Origin: CAJQGY01 sp964417685
GTDB taxonomy: Bacteria > Pseudomonadota > Gammaproteobacteria > Magnimaribacterales > D2472
DNA length: 64,000 bases
Assembly: GCA_964417685.1 (NCBI GenBank)
Contig: CAYQIT010000002.1
Location: 1-64,000, forward strand
Direction of reading: 5' to 3'
Shown: piece after piece, positions 42,430-50,144 of the stretch
Layout: every line of letters begins with the position of its first letter
Numbering within the stretch: the first letter of the stretch is position 1
Made by a program: the position numbers and the translations under genes
The notes under the pieces: generated by a model
The model's database searches: none
What the model saw: the letters and a program-made list of their open reading frames with translations, nothing else
What the model was told of the DNA's origin: nothing

Positions 42430-42846
42430 ATGGCGAGAAGTATTTCTTATGCAAGAAAGATTTCAGAGCCAATAGATAGAGCATTTGAAATAATTTCTAC
42501 ATATGAAAACTACAAGAACTTTATTCCTGGCTGCATTGATTCAAGAGTTATATCTGAAGAAGGAGATATTCAAGTTGGACAGCTTGAGTTTGAGATGTTT
42601 GGCAAGAGTTATTTAATTGAATCAAAAAATAAGCAATCTGATTTCAAGCTTGAAATTGAGCAAATTAGAGGGCCTTTTGAAAGCTTCAAAGGTTGCTGGA
42701 GTCTTATTGAAAAAGAAAAAAAAACAGAAATTTCTTTTAATGCAGTCTTTACGTTACCTTTCCTTATAAATGCAGTAACACCTGACTCATTAATTAACAA
42801 ATTATCTGAAACAATCATTGAATCATTTATTGCAAAATTATCATGA
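42430..42846 (+). CDS. ratA: RatA/Coq10-type START-like protein
   Basis: The 138-residue protein belongs to the RatA (YfjG)/Coq10 family, implicated in ubiquinone binding and, in E. coli, reported to interfere with ribosome subunit association. It shows ARKISEPIDRAFEIISTYENYKNFIPGC near residues 9-36 and LEIEQIRGPFESFKGCWSL further on. Its neighbours smpB, rnfH and bamE are the standard ones. It overlaps rnfH by 4 nt. Confidence 0.9.
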   Translation: MARSISYARKISEPIDRAFEIISTYENYKNFIPGCIDSRVISEEGDIQVGQLEFEMFGKSYLIESKNKQSDFKLEIEQIRGPFESFKGCWSLIEKEKKTEISFNAVFTLPFLINAVTPDSLINKLSETIIESFIAKLS

Positions 42847-43121
42847 AAGTATTTTTTTCATACTCTAATAGCAAAGAAACTTATCTCTATGAACTTGAGG
42901 TTGCGTCTGGTACCACAGCATCCCAATTATTAGAAGTTGATCTGGTTAAAAAGCTCTCTTCAGCATTTCCAAAAGATTACAAAATAGGAGTTAATAGCGA
43001 ACTGCTGGATGGAGAATTTAGACCTACCCCAGAAAAATATAGGTTAAAAGAGGGGGAAAGAGTTGAGATTTACAGATTTTTAAAACAAGATCCAAAAGAG
43101 AGAAGGAGAAAAAATATTTAG
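42843..43121 (+). CDS. rnfH: RnfH family ubiquitin-like protein
   Basis: RnfH is a small beta-grasp protein of unclear function, found with ratA or near rnf genes. The 92 residues match (E. coli 96) and include the C-terminal RLKEGERVEIYRFLKQDPKERRRKN motif. It overlaps ratA (ATGA) and its stop overlaps the convergent bamE stop by 4 nt (43118-43121). Confidence 0.88.
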   Translation: MKVFFSYSNSKETYLYELEVASGTTASQLLEVDLVKKLSSAFPKDYKIGVNSELLDGEFRPTPEKYRLKEGERVEIYRFLKQDPKERRRKNI

Positions 43122-43465
43122 TTTTCTTTAGATGGCCTTTCTAAAATCCAGCTATCAACTAGACCCTCTTCATTAAAAAAAATTGATAACTTTTGCTCAG
43201 TTATCTTTACCTCCCCAATGGTTACAGAATTAAAATAATCCCATCTATTATTTTTATGGAATGGATCCATAATTACTGCTTTACCAAACAAGAAATCTAC
43301 TTGAGTTTTTGTCATTCCCTTCTCAAGTTTATTTATTTCCTTTTCTTCAAATATATTCCCTTGCATTATTGGAACTTTATATGGCTCAAAAAAAGTACAC
43401 GATGATGTAACTGCAATCATTAGTACAGTAAAAAATAATTTTGTATTGAGTTGTTTCATGTGCAA
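43118..43465 (-). CDS. bamE: outer-membrane assembly lipoprotein BamE
   Basis: BamE (SmpA) is a lipoprotein of the BAM complex that inserts beta-barrel proteins into the outer membrane. The 115-residue precursor has a signal peptide with a weak lipobox before C23 (VTSSC). The family motif EKGMTKTQVDFLFGKAVIMDPF, followed by NRWDYFNSV, is clear. An alternative ATG 6 nt downstream is possible. Its BAM partner bamA is at 55483-57906. Confidence 0.9.
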   Translation of the reverse strand: MHMKQLNTKLFFTVLMIAVTSSCTFFEPYKVPIMQGNIFEEKEINKLEKGMTKTQVDFLFGKAVIMDPFHKNNRWDYFNSVTIGEVKITEQKLSIFFNEEGLVDSWILERPSKEN

Positions 43466-43478
43466 GATGGATTATACT
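43451..43478 (+). promoter_or_regulatory. possible fur promoter
   Basis: TTGTTT (43451-43456) and TATACT (43473-43478) are 16 nt apart, upstream of fur by 57 nt. On the opposite strand TATAAT (43476-43471) could serve bamE, so the two promoters would overlap in the 70-nt divergent region. Both are inferred from hexamers only. Confidence 0.4.
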
Positions 43479-43500
43479 TTGTAAAAATGTTTAAGTCTTA

Positions 43501-43517
43501 TCTAATCATTAATTAGA
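43501..43517. promoter_or_regulatory. inverted repeat before fur, possible Fur operator
   Basis: TCTAAT-N5-ATTAGA is a perfect 6-bp inverted repeat 18 nt before the fur ATG, with a TAATCATTA core. This resembles part of the 7-1-7 Fur box (TGATAAT-N-ATTATCA) but is not a full match. Autoregulation of fur is known in gammaproteobacteria. The site could also be a simple AT-rich palindrome. Confidence 0.35.
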
Positions 43518-43535
43518 CATTAGAAATAGAAAAAA

Positions 43536-43940
43536 ATGCCAAAAAAGAATAAAGAATTACAAAAAGCCGGACTTAAAGCGACTTTACCAAGAATTAAAAT
43601 CCTTGAAGTTCTAGAATCTAAGGGTCACCTCAGTGCTGAAGATATTTATAAGGAATTAATTATTTTAGATGAAGATGTTGGCTTAGCTACAATTTATAGA
43701 GTATTAACTCAGTTTGAGTCTGCTGGCATTGTGATAAAGCATAACTTTGAAGAAGGGCATGCTGTCTATGAAATCGTTTCTGATGAACATCATGACCATA
43801 TGGTTTGTATTGAAACAGGAAAGATTTATGAGTTTCATGATGAGGTTATTGAGAGAAGACAGTCTGAAATTGCCAAAGATCATGGCTTTGAAATCGTTGA
43901 CCATAATATGGTTTTATACGTCAAAAAATTAGAATCATAA
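43536..43940 (+). CDS. fur: ferric uptake regulator Fur
   Basis: Fur represses iron-uptake genes when bound to iron. The 134 residues comprise a winged-helix N-terminal domain with DVGLATIYRVLTQFESAGIV (about 47-66) and a metal-binding dimerisation domain with HHDH at 85-88 and C91. The second cysteine of the usual CxxC pair is threonine (T94), and the C-terminal cysteine pair is absent; Pseudomonas Fur is similar. It lies next to bamE, a common arrangement. Confidence 0.95.
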   Translation: MPKKNKELQKAGLKATLPRIKILEVLESKGHLSAEDIYKELIILDEDVGLATIYRVLTQFESAGIVIKHNFEEGHAVYEIVSDEHHDHMVCIETGKIYEFHDEVIERRQSEIAKDHGFEIVDHNMVLYVKKLES

Positions 43941-43953
43941 ATCTAAAAATACT

Positions 43954-43980
43954 CTTGAACTAATAATTTGTACCCATATA
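43954..43980 (+). promoter_or_regulatory. predicted sigma-32 heat-shock promoter for grpE-dnaK-dnaJ
   Basis: CTTGAA (43954-43959) is followed after 13 nt by CCCATATA (43973-43980). This matches the sigma-32 consensus CTTGAAA-N11-16-CCCCATNT closely. The expected start near 43987 lies 16 nt before the grpE ATG at 44003. The only genes behind it form a chaperone operon, which supports heat-shock control by RpoH. Confidence 0.85.
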
Positions 43981-44002
43981 TACATCGTATAGAGGGTAAA
44001 TT

Positions 44003-44527
44003 ATGTCAAAAGAAACTAAAGAAGAAGCTACAGATTCATTAGTCGAAGAGCAAACTGATGTTAATGAAACTATCGAAACAGATAGCTATGAAGAGCTTCT
44101 TGAAAAAAAAGATAATCTTGAAAAATTATTGCTTAGAGCAACTGCTGATCTTGATAATGCCATAAAAAGAACTTCCTCCGAGGTTGATAAGGCTCATAAA
44201 TATGGTGTTGAGAGGCTTCTAAATGAACTTCTTCCAGTGGTTGATAATTTAGAACATGCTTTAGAAAAGTTATCTGACGATGCATCAAAGGAAGATAAAG
44301 AAGGGATCGAATTAACTTTAAAATCTTTTGAATCTGCTCTTGATAAATTTGGAATGAGACCTATTTATCCTGAAAATGAACAATTTAATCCAGAAAAACA
44401 TGAGGCAGTTTCAGTTGTTCCTGATGAGGGCAAAGATGATGGCTTGGTGGGAGAAATATTTCAAAGGGGTTGGGAGCTCCATAATAGAATTTTAAGACCG
44501 GCCAGAGTGACGGTAATTAAGAATTAA
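44003..44527 (+). CDS. grpE: nucleotide exchange factor GrpE
   Basis: GrpE releases ADP from DnaK. The 174-residue protein (E. coli 197) has an acidic N terminus, a long coiled-coil helix from about residue 25 to 75 and the C-terminal beta domain. The signature region includes NPEKHEAVSVVPDEGKDDGLVGEIFQRGWELHNRILRPARVTV. It is the first gene behind a sigma-32-type promoter. Confidence 0.97.
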   Translation: MSKETKEEATDSLVEEQTDVNETIETDSYEELLEKKDNLEKLLLRATADLDNAIKRTSSEVDKAHKYGVERLLNELLPVVDNLEHALEKLSDDASKEDKEGIELTLKSFESALDKFGMRPIYPENEQFNPEKHEAVSVVPDEGKDDGLVGEIFQRGWELHNRILRPARVTVIKN

Positions 44528-44543
44528 AAAATAGAGGTAAATT

Positions 44544-46466
44544 ATGTCAAAAATTATTGGAATTGATCTAGGAACCACAAATAGTTGTGTTGCTGTAATA
44601 GAGGGCCAACAACAGAAAGTTATTGAAAATGCTGAGGGAGGGAGAACAACTCCATCAGTTATTGCATATACAGATCAAGACGAAGTTCTTGTTGGAATGC
44701 CAGCTAAAAGACAATCAGTAACAAATCCTGAAAACACCTTATATGCTATTAAAAGGCTTATTGGTAGAACATTTGATGATAATGTTGTCAAAAAAGATGC
44801 TGACATGGTGCCTTATAAAATTATAAAAGCTGATAATGGCGATGCTTGGGTTGAAGCATCTAATAAAAAATTAGCTCCACCTCAAGTAGCTGCTGAAGTA
44901 TTGAAAAAAATGAAGAAAACAGCTGAAGATTATTTAGGCCATGATGTAAAAGAAGCTGTGATTACAGTTCCAGCATATTTTAATGATGCACAGAGACAGG
45001 CAACAAAAGACGCTGGAAAAATAGCTGGCCTTGATGTCAAAAGAATTATAAACGAACCGACAGCTGCAGCATTAGCTTATGGTTTAGATAAGCATAAGGG
45101 TGATTCTACTGTTGCTGTATATGATCTTGGTGGGGGAACATTCGATATATCAATCATCGAAATATCTGATGTCGATGGAGAGCATCAGTTTGAGGTACTT
45201 TCAACAAATGGAGATACGTTCTTAGGAGGTGAAGATTTTGATCTAAGGCTAATAGATTATTTTGTTGATCAGTTTAAACAAGAATCTGGATTTGACTTGA
45301 AAAGTGATCCTCTTGCCTTGCAGAGACTAAAAGAAGCTGCTGAAAAAGCGAAAATTGAACTATCATCATCTGATCAGACTGAAGTTAATCTTCCCTATAT
45401 TACCGCAGACAGTTCTGGCCCAAAACATTTTGTCCACAAGATCACTAGAGCAAAATTAGAGTCTTTGGTTGAAGATTTGGTCGATAAAAGTTTAGAGCCA
45501 TTAAAATTAGCTTTAACAGATGCAAAGATAGAAAAATCTGAAATATCTGAGATTTTGCTAGTTGGCGGACAAACTAGAATGCCGTTGGTGCAAAAGAAAG
45601 TTGCAGAATTTTTTGGCAAAGAAGCAAGAAAAGATTTAAACCCTGATGAAGCTGTAGCTGTTGGAGCTGCAATTCAAGGGTCTGTTTTATCTGGAGATAC
45701 AACAGATGTTCTTCTTTTGGACGTGACACCACTCACTCTTGGAATTGAAACTCTTGGCGGCGTTTCAACTCCTCTTATTGAGAAGAATACAACAATCCCA
45801 ACTCAAAAATCACAGACTTTTTCTACTGCTGAAGACAACCAAACGGCTGTTACAGTGCATGTTATTCAAGGTGAAAGAACACAAGCATCACAAAATAAAT
45901 CCCTTGGTCAATTTAACTTAACTGATATACCGCCTGCACAAAGAGGCACACCTCAGATAGAAGTTTCATTTGATTTAGACGCTAATGGAATTTTAAATGT
46001 ATCAGCAAAAGATAAGAATACTGGAAAAGAGCAATCAATTGTTATCAAAGCGTCAAGTGGCTTATCAGATGAAGATATTGAGAAAATGGTCAAGGATGCA
46101 GAAGCTAATGCCGAAGATGATAAGAAATTTGAAGAATTAGTAAAGACTAAAAATAATGCAGACATGTTGGTTCATGCTACAAGGAAAACAATTTCAGAAT
46201 CAGGCGATAAATTGACTGATGAAGAAAAAGACCAGGTAGAAAACGCTGTTAAGTCATTGGAAGAAGCCATTAAGAGTGAAAATGTTGAGTCTATTGAAAC
46301 ATCAACAAAAGAACTCAATGATGTTTTAACACCACTTACACAAAAGCTTTATACGCCAGATGAAGGTGCGACTGCATCAGATTCAGAAGGAGATGCTTCA
46401 TCAGATGAGGCGGGTGATAATACCGTTGACGCAGAATTCGAAGAAGTTAAAGAAGAAGACAAATAA
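44544..46466 (+). CDS. dnaK: molecular chaperone DnaK
   Basis: DnaK is the Hsp70 chaperone. The 640 residues match E. coli (638). It has IGIDLGTTNSCVAV at the N terminus, VYDLGGGTFDISIIEI near residue 193, EILLVGGQTRMPLVQKKV near 340, and the substrate-binding domain from about 390. It ends DAEFEEVKEEDK, as expected. It lies 16 nt after grpE and 3 nt before dnaJ. Confidence 0.98.
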   Translation: MSKIIGIDLGTTNSCVAVIEGQQQKVIENAEGGRTTPSVIAYTDQDEVLVGMPAKRQSVTNPENTLYAIKRLIGRTFDDNVVKKDADMVPYKIIKADNGDAWVEASNKKLAPPQVAAEVLKKMKKTAEDYLGHDVKEAVITVPAYFNDAQRQATKDAGKIAGLDVKRIINEPTAAALAYGLDKHKGDSTVAVYDLGGGTFDISIIEISDVDGEHQFEVLSTNGDTFLGGEDFDLRLIDYFVDQFKQESGFDLKSDPLALQRLKEAAEKAKIELSSSDQTEVNLPYITADSSGPKHFVHKITRAKLESLVEDLVDKSLEPLKLALTDAKIEKSEISEILLVGGQTRMPLVQKKVAEFFGKEARKDLNPDEAVAVGAAIQGSVLSGDTTDVLLLDVTPLTLGIETLGGVSTPLIEKNTTIPTQKSQTFSTAEDNQTAVTVHVIQGERTQASQNKSLGQFNLTDIPPAQRGTPQIEVSFDLDANGILNVSAKDKNTGKEQSIVIKASSGLSDEDIEKMVKDAEANAEDDKKFEELVKTKNNADMLVHATRKTISESGDKLTDEEKDQVENAVKSLEEAIKSENVESIETSTKELNDVLTPLTQKLYTPDEGATASDSEGDASSDEAGDNTVDAEFEEVKEEDK

Positions 46467-46469
46467 CTT

Positions 46470-47570
46470 ATGTCCAAAAGAGACTACTATGAAGTCTTAG
46501 GAGTCTCTAAGGGCACCTCAGGTCCAGAGTTAAAAAAAGCTTTCAAAAAGAAAGCTATGAAATTTCATCCTGATAGAAATCCTGATAATCCTGAAGCAGC
46601 AGAAAAATTTAAAGAAGCTGCTGAGGCATATGATGTTTTATCAGATTCTCAAAAAAAATCAGCATATGATCAATTTGGCCATTCTGGTGTTGATGGAATG
46701 GGCGGTGGCGGACCTAATTTTAATGATATAAATGTCGGAGATATTTTTGGTGATATCTTTGGAGATGTTTTTGGAACTAGATCATCTTCTAGAAGACCGC
46801 AAAGAGGTCAGGATCTTCAATACAATATTGAATTAACTCTGAAAGAAGCAGTCCTAGGAGTTCAAAAGAAAATAAAAATTCCTTCTCATAGAGAATGTCC
46901 TGATTGTAATGGAAGTGGTGCAGCAAAAGGCTCTAGCCCAAGCACTTGCACGAATTGTAATGGCGCTGGGCAAGTAAGAATGCAACAAGGATTTTTTTCG
47001 GTTCAACAAACTTGTTCAGTTTGCTCAGGGACCGGGCAGGTTATTAAAAATAAATGCAAAACATGTAGAGGTGTTGGAGCAATAAAAGATAACAAAACCT
47101 TATCAGTAAACATTCCATCAGGTGTTGATAATGGAGACAAAGTTAGACTAAGTGGTGAGGGTGAGTGGAAAAAAGGCGGTCGGTCAGGAGACTTATATGT
47201 AGCAATAAGAATTGCTGAAAACCCAATTTTTCAAAGAGATGGAAGAGATTTATATATTGATGTTCCCATATCATTCGAAACTTCAATTGTTGGCGGCTCT
47301 ATTAAAGTCCCAACACTTGAAAATTTTATATCTCTCAAAATTCCTGCTCAAACCCAGACAGGTAAAGTATTTAGAATAAGAAATAAAGGTGCATCCATAG
47401 TAAGAGATAGCAGAAGAGGAGATATTCTATACAGGGTAATAGTAGAAACTCCATCTAGCTTAAATAGAAAACAACTAAAGCTTCTTAGTCAGTTCACATC
47501 TAGCCTCGATGAAAATAATTACCCAGGGACAGACTCGTTCAATAAAATTTCATCAAATTTAAATGATTAA
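46470..47570 (+). CDS. dnaJ: chaperone DnaJ
   Basis: DnaJ delivers clients to DnaK and stimulates its ATPase. The 366-residue protein has the J domain with HPD at 33-35 and a Gly/Phe-rich linker (GDIFGDIFGDVFG). Four zinc-binding CxxCxGxG repeats follow: CPDCNGSG, CTNCNGAG, CSVCSGTG and CKTCRGVG. The C-terminal substrate domains complete the protein, so it is a full type I DnaJ. Its 3' end overlaps dapB by 8 nt. Confidence 0.97.
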   Translation: MSKRDYYEVLGVSKGTSGPELKKAFKKKAMKFHPDRNPDNPEAAEKFKEAAEAYDVLSDSQKKSAYDQFGHSGVDGMGGGGPNFNDINVGDIFGDIFGDVFGTRSSSRRPQRGQDLQYNIELTLKEAVLGVQKKIKIPSHRECPDCNGSGAAKGSSPSTCTNCNGAGQVRMQQGFFSVQQTCSVCSGTGQVIKNKCKTCRGVGAIKDNKTLSVNIPSGVDNGDKVRLSGEGEWKKGGRSGDLYVAIRIAENPIFQRDGRDLYIDVPISFETSIVGGSIKVPTLENFISLKIPAQTQTGKVFRIRNKGASIVRDSRRGDILYRVIVETPSSLNRKQLKLLSQFTSSLDENNYPGTDSFNKISSNLND

Positions 47571-48219
47571 CCTCTACTTAAACGGAGCTTCTGGAAGAAT
47601 GGGGGTCGCTGTTAAAAGTATTATTTCAGAAACCAATGATTTTAATTTGCTTGATAAGGATTTATCTGATGAGCATGACTGTATTATAGATTTCTCTAGA
47701 CCAGATTCATGTATCAATCTAATACTAGAACGTAAAAATAAGAAAATTTTAACTCCATTAATTATTGGAACTACCGGATTTAATGAGCAACAACTAGGAG
47801 TAATTGAGGAGGCTGCAAAATTTTCCCCAATTCTTTTATCTTTTAATATGAGTCAAGGGATATCTAATTTAAAAAAAGGAATTAAGAAAATTATCAAAGA
47901 TTTAAATAGCTCAACTATATGCACTATAAATGATTATCACCATGTTAATAAAGTTGATGCACCTTCTGGCACAGCTATAGAGTTAAAAAATTTTATAGAA
48001 GAAAAAGATAAAAATAAATTTATTGAGTCAATAGAAATTAAGTCTTTCAGAGAAGGCGATTTCTTTGGCATACATGAGGTAGATTTTAAAAGTAACGAAA
48101 ATCATGTAACTTTAAAACATAAGGCATTATCTAGACTGATATTTGCAGATGGGGCATTGCGGGCCGCTAAGAAAATTATCAATAAAAATCCAGGATTATA
48201 TAATTTAGAGTCAATTTAA
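47563..48219 (+). CDS. dapB: 4-hydroxy-tetrahydrodipicolinate reductase, shortened
   Basis: DapB makes tetrahydrodipicolinate in the lysine/diaminopimelate pathway. The nucleotide-binding GASGRMG (residues 8-14) and the catalytic motif HHVNKVDAPSGTA (126-138; H126, H127, K130) are present. At 218 residues it is about 50 shorter than E. coli DapB (273). Most of the loss falls between residues 30 and 40, in the Rossmann domain, removing the region that contacts the cofactor ribose. The ATG overlaps dnaJ by 8 nt. carAB, which follow dapB in many relatives, are absent here. Confidence 0.92.
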   Translation: MINLYLNGASGRMGVAVKSIISETNDFNLLDKDLSDEHDCIIDFSRPDSCINLILERKNKKILTPLIIGTTGFNEQQLGVIEEAAKFSPILLSFNMSQGISNLKKGIKKIIKDLNSSTICTINDYHHVNKVDAPSGTAIELKNFIEEKDKNKFIESIEIKSFREGDFFGIHEVDFKSNENHVTLKHKALSRLIFADGALRAAKKIINKNPGLYNLESI

Positions 48220-48237
48220 AATTAAATGATAATTTCC

Positions 48238-48266
48238 TTTTAAATCAACAATAACTTATATAAAAT
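48238..48266 (+). promoter_or_regulatory. possible rpsB promoter
   Basis: TTTTAA (48238-48243) and TAAAAT (48261-48266) are 17 nt apart; an overlapping TATAAA starts at 48259. The region lies in the 147-nt dapB-rpsB gap. The -35 hexamer is weak, so confidence is limited. Confidence 0.4.
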
Positions 48267-48271
48267 ACTCG

Positions 48272-48366
48272 AACTTTAATCACGAAGACCTTACAAAGAT
48301 ATTGCTTGGGTGCTCAATGAGTTGGCAATACAAAGGTTGGAGAATTTAACCCTAAGGAGAATGAAA
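48272..48366 (+). promoter_or_regulatory. rpsB 5' leader with hairpins
   Basis: The leader before rpsB can fold ATTGC (48301-48305) with GCAAT (48325-48329), and GGTT with AACC just upstream of the AAGGAG ribosome-binding site (48354-48359). In E. coli and relatives S2 represses rpsB-tsf through a structured leader. The folds are visible here; the S2 response is inferred from the family. Confidence 0.45.
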
Positions 48367-49281
48367 ATGAGCGTTGTTTCAATAAAAGACCTGCTTCATG
48401 CAGGAGTCCATTTTGGTCATCAAAAAAGATTCTGGAATCCAAAAATGGATAAGTATATTTTTGATACTAGAAAAAAAATCAACATTATAGATCTTGAGTT
48501 AACACAAGAACATTTGAGTGCAGCTGCTTCTAAGGCAGAAGACATTTGTTCTAAAGGTAACAAAATTTTATTCGTAGGAACAAAGAGATCTGCAAGTAAA
48601 ACTATCAAAGAAGAGGCATCTAGGCTTGATTTGCCATATGTAGATAAAAGATGGCTTGGTGGAACACTTACTAATTGGAAAACAATTAGAGGATCAATTA
48701 GAAGGTTACAGGATATTGAAGAAATGATTTCTTCAGGAAGAATTGAAAAGCTAATCAAAAAAGAGGCTGTTGAGATTCAAAAAGAATATGTAAAACTCCA
48801 AGCAAGCGTTGGTGGTATTAAGGATATGAAAGGCCTTCCAGATGCAATTTTTGTCATTGATGTTAAATACGAAAAAATTGCAGTATTAGAGGCAAAAAAA
48901 ATGGGCATCCCAGTAATGGCTCTTGTTGATACCAACTCTAATCCAGATGGAATAGATACTGTTATACCTGGAAATGATGATGCTATAAGATCTATTAGAT
49001 TAATCACTAAGATTATCGCAGATGCGTGTGAGAGAGGTCTCGAATCTTCTAAGGGCTTTGTAGCAAAATCTGAATCTAGCACTCCAATAATTCAAAAAGC
49101 AAAAAAAGACGAAGTCAAAACTGAAGAAGTTGTTGAGAATATAGAAGAAGTTAAGGAAGAAGCCAAAGAAGTCTCAGAAACTTCTAGTGAAAATGTTGAA
49201 GAAACAGAAGTTAAAACTAATGAGGTTGAGAGTGATGCAGAATTAATCGAAACTGAAGAAGAAAATAAAGAGGAAAATTAA
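48367..49281 (+). CDS. rpsB: 30S ribosomal protein S2
   Basis: S2 binds the 30S body and helps recruit S1. I place the start at ATG 48367, 7 nt after AAGGAG; upstream in-frame ATGs at 48310 and 48361 have no suitable spacing or homology. The core contains IKDLLHAGVHFGHQ and RWLGGTLTNWKTI. At 304 residues it is about 60 longer than E. coli S2 (241). The extra part is a Glu/Lys-rich C-terminal tail (about residues 245-304). tsf follows after 1 nt. Confidence 0.95.
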   Translation: MSVVSIKDLLHAGVHFGHQKRFWNPKMDKYIFDTRKKINIIDLELTQEHLSAAASKAEDICSKGNKILFVGTKRSASKTIKEEASRLDLPYVDKRWLGGTLTNWKTIRGSIRRLQDIEEMISSGRIEKLIKKEAVEIQKEYVKLQASVGGIKDMKGLPDAIFVIDVKYEKIAVLEAKKMGIPVMALVDTNSNPDGIDTVIPGNDDAIRSIRLITKIIADACERGLESSKGFVAKSESSTPIIQKAKKDEVKTEEVVENIEEVKEEAKEVSETSSENVEETEVKTNEVESDAELIETEEENKEEN

Positions 49282-49282
49282 G

Positions 49283-50140
49283 ATGGAAATTACAGCAGCC
49301 TTAGTAAAGCAACTTAGAGATATGTCTGGTGTTGCTATGATGGATTGTAAGAAAGCTCTCGTGGAGTGTGAGGGTAATCTTGATAATGCATTAGATTTAT
49401 TAAGATCAAATAGTGCTTTGAAAGCAGAAAAGAAAGCGTCAAGAGTGGCAGCAGATGGAGTGCTAAAAGCTTATATTGGAGATGAATACTCCACGATCGT
49501 AGAAATTAATTCTGAAACTGACTTTGCTGCAAAAGATTCTAAGTTTATTGAATTCACCAATGAAGTTGCTGATTTCATAACATCAAATAAAGTAGAGGAC
49601 ATCACTGTTTTACATGAATCAGAAATTGAATCTAAAAGAAAAGCCTTAGTGCAAGCAATTGGTGAGAATATTCAAGTAAGAAGATTAGAGACTTTAACCT
49701 ATTCAAACAATTTAAATACAGGTTTGTACATTCACTCTGACTCAAAACTTGCTACTGTTGTTGTTTTAGATGGTGGTAATGATGACCTTGCAAAGGATAT
49801 TGCCATGCATGTTGCTGCAACTAATCCAATTTGCTTATCTTCTGATCAAATTGATCAAGATGTCTTGGAAAGAGAGAAAGCAATTTATCTAACACAAGCC
49901 AAAGAATCAGGAAAACCTCAAGAAATCATGGATAAGATGGTAGAAGGTAAATTAAAGAGATTTTTATCAGAGGTTTCTCTAGTTTCTCAAGCCTTTGTTA
50001 AAGATCCTGACACAACCATTGAAGCATTACTCAATAGCAATAATGCAACAATCCAAGCCTATTCAAGACTAAAAGTTGGAGAGGGTATAGAAGTAGAGAC
50101 TAAAAATTTTGCTGATGAGGTTGCAGAACAGTTAAAATAA
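49283..50140 (+). CDS. tsf: elongation factor Ts
   Basis: EF-Ts regenerates EF-Tu-GTP. The 285 residues match E. coli (283). It begins MEITAALVKQLRDMSGVAMMDCKKALVE, has EINSETDFAAKDSKF near residues 74-88, and the coiled-coil part in the second half. It is co-transcribed with rpsB (1-nt gap), as is usual. Confidence 0.97.
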   Translation: MEITAALVKQLRDMSGVAMMDCKKALVECEGNLDNALDLLRSNSALKAEKKASRVAADGVLKAYIGDEYSTIVEINSETDFAAKDSKFIEFTNEVADFITSNKVEDITVLHESEIESKRKALVQAIGENIQVRRLETLTYSNNLNTGLYIHSDSKLATVVVLDGGNDDLAKDIAMHVAATNPICLSSDQIDQDVLEREKAIYLTQAKESGKPQEIMDKMVEGKLKRFLSEVSLVSQAFVKDPDTTIEALLNSNNATIQAYSRLKVGEGIEVETKNFADEVAEQLK

Positions 50141-50144
50141 TTCG

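Noticed and set aside
48310..48366. Upstream in-frame ATG extending rpsB by 19 residues
   Set aside because: The AAGGAG site at 48354-48359 is spaced correctly only for ATG 48367, the S2 homology begins there, and the upstream stretch folds as a leader.
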